A stretch of DNA of 64,000 nt from Adiantum capillus-veneris. Its lineage: Eukaryota > Streptophyta > Polypodiopsida > Polypodiales > Pteridaceae. Under the pieces are notes generated by a model. The model was not told the origin of the DNA. It did not search any database and was given only the letters and a program-made list of their open reading frames with translations. The number at the start of each line of letters is the position of its first letter. Positions within the stretch are counted from its first letter, which is position 1. The stretch is from positions 111,931,469-111,995,468 of the forward strand of contig CM043951.1 of assembly GCA_014529385.2 (NCBI GenBank). Direction: 5' to 3'. A program made the translations under genes and the position numbers. This document shows, piece after piece, positions 22,067-31,766 of this stretch.

Positions 22067-24549
22067 TGCGGCGACGAACCGCGCGCGCGACCGCTCTCCG
22101 ATGATCGATTCGAAAGCGATAGAGCTCGCTGGCTATGGCGGAGCTCGGAGCTTGTGCTTGAGCTTGGCGGTGGCAGCAGATCCGACCCTTATTGACACAC
22201 TCAGAGGAGATCAGATCACTCAGCTTCTCGGCGTGTGCAATCCCTCCAAGGTGAAGGTGGAATCTTGAAAGAAACTCTATATCTGTAGGAATAGAGTAGA
22301 GCATTGAAGCTTGAGAAAGGGTTTGTGTATTCAGCTTGTTGAGACGACACTGAACAAGACAAGAAAGGACAGTCGAAGTCATTGCATGCAAAGGCATCGA
22401 GGGCTCAAGGGGATAAAGCTTGATGAAGAGCAAAATCAAAGAGCCTTAAAGCTCTCAGGCAGCCGACAGAACTTGAAGCAAGGGGAATTGAGAAGTTAAC
22501 TTTTCAATTGTGTGTGCATCCTTAGATCTTGAATAGGAAACTGGATGCAAAGGCTTGAAGGAAATTGGGGGATTTAGAGTCAATTATGGTAGCATTGCAG
22601 GTGTCAGAGCTTTGAAGGTTTGAACATTGAGTTGCAAGAAGCAAAGGGGGAAGCTTCAAGGCTCAACCGAGAATATTTCTTTTGGTTTGGTGTTGTGTCA
22701 TTCACAAACACACACACACACACACACACACTGTGTGTGTAGCGCTACAGGTTGGGGACTCAAGAGGAAAAGAAGAGTCTATGGCACTCTTGGAAGCTGA
22801 AATTGAGCAAGCTTGGGAATTATGGGCAACAGGTTCTCAACAATAAGATGGCATCAGTTGCAGTAGAGACTTGATTGAAATCATAGACAGAGCATTGCAA
22901 TGGGGGGAATTGAAAGCCTTGAGTAGCTTGGGGAAGAGCAGGTCGAGATTAACCGAGAATAGGGGAAAGCGGGCAATCTCAGCAGTGTGCAGAATCGGGC
23001 AAGCAAGGCAGCCGAGAGCACTTGCTTGGTGTTGTGTATAACACACACACACACAAAGTCGTCGACTGCAGGCAACTTTTGACAGAGAGCAGCAGGTTTT
23101 TTTTTTAATTTCACACTCCCACAATAGTGTGTGTGCAAAGGCTCATTCCCACCGAGCCTGCGACTAAATCCCCCGACTCTTCTCCTCGAGCTCTTGAAAA
23201 GAAATTTTCTCCCAAGCTTGCGAGCGAGCCCAAGCAACACACAGAGCATGTGAGTGAGTGAGAGACAAAGACCAGGGTCTCATCATAGACATCAGCGTTT
23301 CTCCGATTTTGACATCGACTTCTTCGACATCGTCACCCGGCTTCGACGTCCACACACCGAGTCCGAAAAGCTTGAGAGAGAGTGAGAGAGACAGATAGAG
23401 AGCTTGACACCGTGCTTGCGAGCGAGCACAAGCGACCGAGTGCGACGAACATTAGCATTTTACGGCTACCCGGCTCGACACTCATCATTGCGGAGGATTT
23501 CCGACATCCGATCCACACCGGGCACTTCACCACACGAGCGTTCCCGCGATCGACGACCGTGCTTGCGACATGCGTGGGTGAGGTACCTCTATCATAGAGG
23601 ATTGACACCCGGCATTGGCACCGAGCGCACCGATCGCCCTCTACGACACAGTTTAAAGATACGACACCTTTGGAGGCTATTCGACTAGCATATTTCTGCC
23701 CGACGGCAGAAATCGGCACATAGCGACACCGACACGCAGGTTATAGGCTACAGGGGGGTTTTTCAGCCCATTCACTCACAGACTCTCCGATTACCAGACA
23801 CAGCTCTTTCACAGGCGATTTGGCAGTCATTTTGACAGCAGATTCTCTGTGGACACATTCGTTTACAGATGCATTTTGTAGTGAGCACACCTAGTGCTAC
23901 TGAGCTCTTTTCAGAGCAAATATCCCCGCAGGGATCACTTTCACTGCATGCAGCAGTTCTTGGCACCTGTTTGAGCGCGGTTTTACTCATGTACGTTGAG
24001 TTGCGGACACTGCCCACTGTACTACATGTGGAGCCATTTTTGGCTTTTTTGGCAGTTTTTCCCGGTCGTTTCTGAGACTCGGACAGGAACAGCCCTTTCT
24101 GAGACTGTGGCTAGTCCATTTCTGTCTGCATTAGCTTTTGGAGGGTCAATAGCGTGAGGTTTTCTTTGAGCTGGGATGTGCTCAAATGTTGAGACACCTT
24201 CGGTGATACAGGTAGCTGGAGTTTCCCTTTACGATACCCTCGCCATAGGATATGTATCTGGACGGTTATTTATGCTTTTGATGCCGAGTTGGCACTCACA
24301 TAGCACTTGTTTTGTGCAGCAGATGCCCAGTTAGTGCAATTGGCACATTTATATGCATTTTGAGTTGAGTTTTGACTCCTTATACAAAGGAAACTCTACC
24401 GGATTTACTTCCCGCGAGTTGTGACTTCCATTGTTGGCACTTTTGAGTTTATTTCGGTTGAGATTTTACTCCCGATACAAAGGTTACTCTGCCCAAATTT
24501 CTACAGCTTCTCGCCATAGTTTGGCACCTCTCAAATCCTCTTGTCAGCG
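22067..24549 (+). other. Copia-1 leader, non-coding
   Basis: About 2.5 kb between the primer site and gag, unusually long for a Copia element. It contains CA microsatellites at 22709-22731 and 23040-23055. No frame with recognisable motifs. Confidence 0.6.
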
Positions 24550-25110
24550 ATGGCTTCTTCTTCAGAAAAGGAGGAGTATTTCATTCGGAAGTTCGATGGC
24601 AACAACTTCACCACGTGGAAAGAGCGCATGAAAGATGTTTTGATAAACAAAGGCCTCCCAGAATCGTTAAAAGAGCGCGCAGAGGATGATGATTATACAC
24701 AAGATCAATGGGAGATTTTGGATGCAAAAGCCATGGCTACGATACGTCTACATCTAGCCGAGTCAGTCTTCTTCACTATCATCGGGAAGAAAACAACCAA
24801 GGAACTTTGGGATAGCTTATGTTCAGCATGGGAGAGCAAAAGTGCATCCAACAAAGTTTTTCTCATGAAAAAGCTTATGAATCTCAACATGAAAGAAGGT
24901 AGCATAGTTTCCAGTCATTTAAATGAGTTCAACTCCTTGTTCAGTCAGCTGACATCTCAGGGCTTTAAGGAGTTTGACGATGAACTCAAGTCTATCTTCT
25001 TGTTATGCTCTCTACCTAGTTCATGGGATATCTTTTGCACAGCCATTAACAAATTCAGCTCCGAATGGAAAGTTAGAGTTCAATGCTGTCACAGATGCGT
25101 TGCTCACTGA
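24550..25110 (+). pseudogene. gag: Copia-1 gag, frameshifted at its end
   Basis: Starts MASSSEKEEYFIRKFDGNNF and follows the Copia Gag (UBN2-type) pattern, with FDGNNFTTWKERM near the N-terminus and TKELWDSLCSAWESKS in the middle. The frame ends at 25110, but homology shifts near 25060 into the frame that carries the zinc knuckle. The ATG at 24550 is chosen because it starts the conserved region. Gag would build the cytoplasmic particle that packages element RNA. Confidence 0.75.
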
Positions 25111-27452
25111 AGAGATTCGTCGTAAATCTCTCGATAATGCTAGTCATGGAGATGCATATATGGCTGGCATTTCAACAAAGCCAAGAGGCCGTGACAGGAA
25201 CAAATACAAGAGAAAAAGTAGAGATCGAAATCCTCATAGTCCTAGCAGAAACAGGAACCAAAGTAGAGACCGCAATGCCAAAAATGTCGAGTGTTACTAT
25301 TGCCACAAGAAGGGTCATTACAAAAAGGATTGTCGCAGTTTCCTAAGAGATCAGAAAAACATGCAAAAGGATAATTCTGGCAAAGGCAAAAGTACAGTAA
25401 AGATTGAGGAGCTCAATGTTGTTGAGTCTCCCATACCTACCACTGCAGTAGAAAATGCTCCTCCTCCAGTGATGCACATTATGCACACAAAGATTGATGC
25501 CGAGGTGACAACAGATGCCTCAGATGTTCTCATTTTCACTTCAGATCTCACTCTAGATGCTTTGGTTGCACAGGATGAGGGTTATGCACAGAATTGGATC
25601 CTTGATTCTGGTGCAAGTTTTCATGTCACACTGCATGGAGAGTGGTTTTCCTCTTATGCATCCATGCATGGAATAGTCAAGCTTGGTGATTCCTATGAGC
25701 TTGACATTATTGGCATTGGTGATGTGAAACTTCAGATGCATAATGGCACTACTTTTGTGCTACAGAATGTCAGACATGTGTCCAAGCTTACGAAAAGCTT
25801 TCTTATTATAGGGCAATTGGATGATCTTGGCTACACTACAGTTTTTGGTAATCATTTTTGGATGATCCGCAAGAACAACCTTATCATGATGAAAGGAAAT
25901 AAAAATGGATCCCTGTACTCTTTGTTTGTTTTGAGTGTCGACAAACACTCTATCTATGTTGCCGAGCTGCCGTCTCCTAAGTTGTGGCATAGCCGGCTAG
26001 CCCAGAAGGGAATGAAAACACTTCAGCATTTTGGCTACTTACATGTGTTAGATTACACGGACTTTCCATTGTGTGAGCATTGTCTGTATGGAAAACAGAC
26101 TAGATTAACATCTTCGCCATTGAATAAGAAACTAGGCGAACCTCTAGACTTGGTGCACAGTGATTTGTGTGGTCCAATGCCACATAAAACTCTAGGGGGG
26201 GCGAACTACTTTCTCACATTCATAGATGATTCTACCAGAAAGGTGTGGGTGTATCTCCTTAAGCGTAAGGAAGAAGTTTTTTCGACATTCCAAAAATTGC
26301 TCGCCATGGTTGAGAACCAATCAGGAACAAAGCTCAAAGCTTTTTGCACGGACAATGGTGGAGAATACGTCTCCACAGAGTTCAGGAATTTTTGCAATAG
26401 AAGAGGCATTCAGCGGCAGTTTACTGCTCCATACACACCTGCACAAAATGGGATAGCTGAAAGAATGAATCGTACGATTCAAGAGCGAGTTGTCTCTATG
26501 ATGTCTATGGCGAAGCTTACTCCCGAATTTTGGGGGGAAGCTGTTCTGACAGCAATGCACATCATCAACAGGTCACCTAGTTCTCCTTTGAATTTCAAAA
26601 TTCCATAGGAATTATGGACTGGCAAAAGGCCAAGCTATGAGCATTTACGTGTATTTGGATGTGAAGCATATGCACATGTGCCCAAAGAACTTCGTCGGAA
26701 GTTAGATCCCAGATCACACAAATGCATTTTTATTGGCTATGTTACAAACGGAGAGATGGGCTATCGTCTCTGGCACCCAGAATCAAACAAAGTCATTCGT
26801 AGCTCACATGTGATTTTGAATGAATCAAAAATGCACAAGAAGCCCATCAAAGATGTTGAGTACAAACGTGTTTGTTTTGAGGATGTAGCCTCCGAACCAA
26901 CTCAGTTCAGTAGTGTTGCACCTACTCCTCAAGTGCAAGATACTAGTATTGCTCTGGAGAGAGCGGAGTCTAGCAGTCAGGCACTAAGATGCTCTGAGAG
27001 AGTATCACGTGCGCCCAAGCGGTTTGAGCCGGGTATACACCACATTTTGGTCACTAACAGTGGAGAGCCCACCTGCTACAAAGAAGTTATACAAATGGAG
27101 GATAGCGTTAAGTGGGAGCAGGCTATGCAATCAGAATACAATTCGATTGTCGCTAATGAGACATGGGATTTGGTTGAATTACCAAAAAGAAAAAATGCTT
27201 TACCTTGCAAGTGGGTATACAACGGAAGATCCCGAGCCTAGATATAAGGCTCATCTAGTTGCCAAGGGTTTCAAGCAGCAAAAAGGTGTGGATTTTGATG
27301 AGATTTTCTCTCCAGTAGTCAAGATGACTACACTTCGCACCGTGCTTGGCTTGGTTGCTATCCAGGACATGGAACTTGTCCAAATGGATGTGAACACAAC
27401 ATTTCTTTACGGGGATCTAGATGAAGATGTCTACATGAAACAACCAGAGGGA
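25060..27452 (+). pseudogene. pol: Copia-1 nucleocapsid, protease, integrase and RT N-terminus
   Basis: In order: a zinc knuckle CYYCHKKGHYKKDC (about 25293-25334), protease ILDSGASFHVT (about 25600), GAG-pre-integrase LWHSRLAQKG with CEHCLYGK, integrase core with HSDLCGP, CTDNGGEY and GIAERMNRT supplying the D-D-E residues (26158-26470), then RT from about 27190 (CKWVY, AHLVAKGFKQ, VQMDVNTTFLYGDL). A TAG at 26606 and a frameshift near 27225 disrupt it. At QPEG (27452) a solo LTR interrupts the frame. Confidence 0.85.
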
Positions 27453-28266
27453 TGTTAAGTATGGAGCCTGATTTACCCTTGTAATTTTCTGTGCTAAAAG
27501 CGCACATTTGTAAGGCCCCCATTATGAGGAGAAGCCATCGTGCGTGAAGGAAAATCACTCACCGGAAACCAAAATTTTCACGGACAAGAATCAGGGGCAA
27601 ATTTAAAGGCCTTGGGGGCGGAGGCCTCCGAGACTTTTTTTTTCGCCGGAATATTATGGCCGGACAGCGGCCGGAAAGTGGTCAGAAAACAACCGGTCGG
27701 TTGGCCGGTGGGCGGTAGTCAATGGCCGATGACCGGTGGTCGGAAGTCAATGGCCGGTGGCCGGTGGTCGGAAGTCAATGGCCGATGGCCGGTGGCCGCA
27801 TTCAATTGCCGGTGGCCGAATTCAAAAGCGGACTTGTCTTCTCAAGGGCGGCCACACATGGGCAGATTGGAGGGTCCGATTTGGACTTATTCGCACAAGG
27901 GCGGCTACACATGGCTGTCTCTCATAAGAGAGGGCAGCCCTTTTGGCCTATAGAAGGAGTCCATTTCTACACACATTTCATAGTGTGAAGTTGATGCAAC
28001 AAGGTGAGTGTGAGGTGGTGAGAGTGAAGCAAGGCGGGAGCTCCATTAAGGGTATAATCCCTTTGTAAACTACTTCTTGTTTTGAAGTACTAAAGCCATT
28101 GAGTGGCTGCTTTCCCGTGGACATAGCCCACATTGGGTGAACCACGTATATCGTGTATACTCTCTCTCTCTCTCTCTCTACTCTATTATCTCGTGTATAT
28201 AAATCTGTCTCTCTCCATTAAGTAATCTACTCAATTATCTATTTAGCTACGTCTTATTTCCTAACA
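27453..28266 (+). mobile_element. Solo LTR inserted in Copia-1 RT
   Basis: 814 bp with TGTTA...TAACA ends, flanked on both sides by AGGGA (27448-27452 and 28267-28271). No internal region is present, so it is a solo LTR left by LTR-LTR recombination. It contains GGCCGGTGG short repeats (27655-27800) and a CT tract near 28160. Skipping it and one AGGGA rejoins Copia-1 RT in frame as QPEG-FVCE. Confidence 0.85.
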
Positions 28267-28271
28267 AGGGA

Positions 28272-29299
28272 TTCGTATGTGAAACCCAAAAACCAACGAG
28301 GTCAGAATTGGTTTGTAGACTTAAGAAGGCAATCTATGGCCTCAAGCAAGGTTCAAGGCAATGGTATCAAAAATTCGACAAATTCATGCAGTCTCAAGGT
28401 TACATTAGAAGTCAAGAGGATCACTGCTTATACACAAAAAGGTTGAACGATGGTTCTTTAATCATCTTGATCTTGTATGTAGATGATATGCTTATCGTAG
28501 GCAAATCAATTGATGAAATCAATCAGTTGAAAAAGATGCTAAGCACTCAGTTTTCCATGAAGGATTTGGGAGATGCCAATCACTTTCTTGGTATGCACAT
28601 CAAGAGAGATAGGCAACGTGGAATTCTTGAATTATCTCGAGAAAAGTACATCCACAAAGTCTTGCAATGTTTTAGTATGCAGGGGGGGAAGTCATTGAGT
28701 ACCCCAATGCAAGCATACTCCAAACTTAGCAAGGAAGACTCTCCCAAGACAGTGGCTGAGAAAGAGGAAATGGCGAAAGTACCATATTCTTCAGCAGTTG
28801 GTAGTTTGATGTACGCTATGGTAGCCACAAGACCAGACATTGCATATGCAGTGGGAGTGGTTAGTAGGCACATGGCAAACCCTGGTAAGAAGCATTGGGA
28901 AGCAGTGAAGAAAATCCTCAGATATTTGAAAGGTACAGCTAGCAAGTGTTTACGCTTCGAAAACAGTGATGCATCTATTGTAGGTTACACAGATGCGGAT
29001 TATGCGGGTTGCGTAGATCGTAGAAGATCCACATCTGGCTATGTGTTCATGTTTGCTGGAGCAACTTTCTCTTGGAGATCGTGTCTCCAAGATTGCACGT
29101 CTTCATCTACCACTGAGGCAGAATATGTTACTGCGTCTGACGCCAGCAAGGAAGCCATATGGTTGGCTCGTCTAGTGGGAGATTTGGGCATTCACGAGGT
29201 TCCACTACTACATTGTGATAGTCAGAGTGCCATTGCTTTGGCAAAGAATCCAGTGTTTCACTCAAAGTCAAAACACATAGAGGTCAGATACCATGTCAT
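28272..29299 (+). pseudogene. pol: Copia-1 RT C-terminus and RNase H, truncated
   Basis: Starts FVCETQKPTR, then LKKAIYGLKQ and the RT catalytic LYVDDML (near 28475). RNase H has GYTDADYAGC, TEAEYVTASDASKEA and HCDSQSAIALA. The reading frame leaves the pol sequence after KSKHIEVRYHVI at about 29299 and runs into LTR-derived sequence, so the last residues are lost. Confidence 0.85.
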
Positions 29300-29338
29300 C
29301 TTGCACACACTCCGTACACGCACTAGAGCAACACAACA
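29300..29338 (+). repeat. Copia-1 3' LTR remnant
   Basis: TTGCACACACTCCGTACACG to AGCAACACAACA matches the last 38 bases of the 5' LTR with one C/T difference. Confidence 0.8.
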
Positions 29339-29872
29339 CGTATTGCCAACAGCTCACCATTGTGTTATTTCTATGTCTACGAGCGGATTTCAAGTCCTAG
29401 AATAGCACCATGGCGAGCCGTTTGGCAATACGGCAAGCCATAGATCTTGCTTACAATGCATATGCATTGTGGGCAAGCTTTATGGATTGATGTATTGCCA
29501 AACGGCTCGCCATGGTGTTGTCTATATGTTTGCGAGCGATTTTTCGTTAAAAATACCTCGTGCCCCTAAAAACAACACAATGGTGATCCTTTCACAATAC
29601 ATCAAGCCATAAAGCTTTCCCACAAGGCGTATGCATTGTGGGCAAGCTTTATGGCTTGCCATATTTCCAACAGCTCGCCATGGCGTTGTCTATATATCTG
29701 CGAGTGGTTTCCAGGCCATAAAATCGCTTCACAACTCTAAAAACAACACAATTGTAAGTCGTTTGCCAAATTGGCAAGCTATAGAGCTTATCCACATCGC
29801 ATATGCATTGTGGGCAAGATCTACGGCTTGTCGTTTTTCTAAACGCCTCATCATTGTGTAGTTTTTATGTTA
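29339..29872 (+). repeat. Tandem array of palindromic satellite units
   Basis: Units have symmetry centres (TGCAT/ATGCA-like) at about 29461, 29630 and 29802, spacing 169 and 172 bp. A fourth, split by Copia-1, is centred at 21811. The best unit, 29406-29517, has two 56-base arms (CACCATGGCGAGCCGTTTGG outward) matching at about 49 of 56 positions with no loop. Arms are separated by a roughly 60-bp spacer that ends CTAAAAACAACACAATGG. No coding. Confidence 0.8.
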
Positions 29873-30510
29873 TGTTAGGTTTAGGTTATATGTTAGGGTT
29901 AGGTTATAGCTATCGACGGCATACTAGTCGAGAAAATACAAACGGACTTCGAATATGACGTGTGTACTTCAAAAAACACAATCGGAATTTGAAGTGACTT
30001 GTGTACTTTTAAAAACGCAAATGGACTTTGGTTAGGTTAGGTAGATGTTATAAGATAGGTTAGATATAGGTTTTACGTTAGGTTAGATTATATTATAGGT
30101 TAGGCATCATGATTATAAGTTAGGTTAGAGCTAGCGTCAAATTAATAGTAGTAAAAACGCAATCGGACTTCGAGGATGACTCGTGTACTTCTAAAAACGC
30201 AAACGGACTTCGGTTAGATTAGGTTATAGGTTAGGTAGATGTTATAAGTTAGGTTATATACATTAAGTTAAGTTAAGTATAGGTTTTACGTTAGGTTAGA
30301 TTATAGGTTAGGTTAAGTTTAAGTTATAAGTTAAGGTCGATTATGTTAGGTTATGTTAAGTTAAGCTACGTTGTTATGTAAGGTTATCTTATACGTTAGG
30401 TTAGATTAAGTTAAGCTACATTAGGCTAATTTATATTAGGTTAGATTAGGTTAATCTACATTAAGTTAAGTTAGGTTAGGTTAAGTTACATTACGTAAGG
30501 TTAGGTTATG
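29873..30510 (+). repeat. TTAGGTTA minisatellite (right block)
   Basis: Degenerate TTAGGTTA/TTAAGTTA repeats, same strand as 5438-5703. They are interleaved with a longer motif, AAAAACGCAAACGGACTTCG (three copies, 29930-30210). A short piece of palindrome arm (GTGGGCAAGCTCTATGGC) follows at 30515-30533. Confidence 0.75.
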
Positions 30511-30547
30511 CGATGTGGGCAAGCTCTATGGCTTCAAAAGTAGTGCA

Positions 30548-30690
30548 TGTTGAGATGTAGAGAGAAAGAGAGAGAGACGAGACAAGAGACACACCATATA
30601 CGCTCCCAAAGACTGATTCATATTGAGGACAAGATACAAATATATAGGTGAGACCAAGTTGAGTAGAGTGAGACATATATAGCTCCAACA
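30548..30690 (-). repeat. 3' LTR of Copia-2a with adjacent polypurine tract
   Basis: TGTTGGAGCT...CATCTCAACA on the minus strand, 143 bp. TTTGAGTGGGGG (30691-30702, minus strand) precedes it as the polypurine tract. Confidence 0.85.
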
Positions 30691-30938
30691 CCCCCACTCA
30701 AACAAAGGTCTCTAGCTTTGGATGAAAAAACCCTTGGGGAGATCAAGGGAAAAACCCAAGCCCCTATACAATGTGAAAATATGAACCAGCGATGATGATG
30801 TGAAAGTGAATTGTGCATCTATGTACAAATATTCAAGTGACTTAGAGATCACAATGTGCAAATGTGGAGTGTGCATAGTGCATGGTACCTAAAAGATTAC
30901 AATGTCATATGTACAAAGCTATTACAATAGCAAAGAAG

Positions 30939-31766
30939 CTAATCTAGAAAGAGTGAGGTCGAAGCAACTCCAAGCTCCGAGCGCAAGAGGATGAAACGTG
31001 ACTCGTTGAGGCCTTTGGTCAAAATGTCTGCAATCATCTGGTCACTTGGACAATGTTCAACCATAATGGTTCCTTTGCGTACTTCATACCTGACATAATG
31101 ATAATGGACAGCAATGTGCTTTGACTTATTATGTTGAACATAGTCTTTTGCAAGACTAATAGCACTTTGGTTGTCACACCGCAAGGGTGTGCTAGAAAGA
31201 GGAGAGTGACCAATATCAACCAGCATTTGTCGAAGCCAAATCAACTCACGAGCTGCAAGTGATGCCGCAACATATTCTGACTCAGTCGTAGAAACTGCAA
31301 CACAACGTTGTTTCTTGCTAGTCCAAGAAACAAGACAACCATTTATAAAGAAGCAATTTCCACTAGTAGATCGCATAGATAAATGTGAGCTTGCCCAGTC
31401 TGCATCTGTGTAACCCAAAAGAGAAAGAGATTGCATAGAATCCGATGTGAGTTGTCGTCGATAGACTAAACCAAAATCTGTAGTGCCTTTCAAGTATTTC
31501 AACACACGCTTTGCAGCAGACCAATGCTTAAGAGAAGGACATGCAAGATGTTGTCCAAGATAATTAGCAGCAAACAGAATATCAGGATGACTGTTCATGC
31601 CAACAAACTGAAGGCATCCAATCAAGTTAGCATAAGGTTGATTTGTGACAAGTTGACCGCCATTGTCAGAAGTGTTCTTCGTAGAGCTTGCAAGACAAGG
31701 TGTGTTGGCTGAATGTGCAGATTCCATACCAAATTTTTGAATAGTATCTGCAATAAACTTTGACTG
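30939..31766 (-). pseudogene. pol: Copia-2a RT end and RNase H
   Basis: In frame with the upstream pol, separated only by TGA at 31767-31769 (CTT TGA CAG TCA). It has LGYTDADWASSHLS, STTESEYVAASLAARE and RCDNQSAISLAKD, the Copia RNase H signature. The TGA would come from CGA by one C-to-T change. Confidence 0.85.

Larger units (their letters stand above)
21846..29338 (+). mobile_element. Copia-1 retrotransposon, 3' end deleted, with a nested solo LTR
   Basis: 5' LTR, tRNA-iMet primer site, gag and the Copia order protease-integrase-RT-RNase H. The end of RNase H, the purine tract and most of the 3' LTR are missing. RNase H is fused near 29299 to the last 38 bases of the LTR. The flanks CATAT (21841-21845) and CGTAT (29339-29343) look like a target duplication with one C/T-type change on the opposite strand. 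The target is a palindromic satellite unit. Confidence 0.8.
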
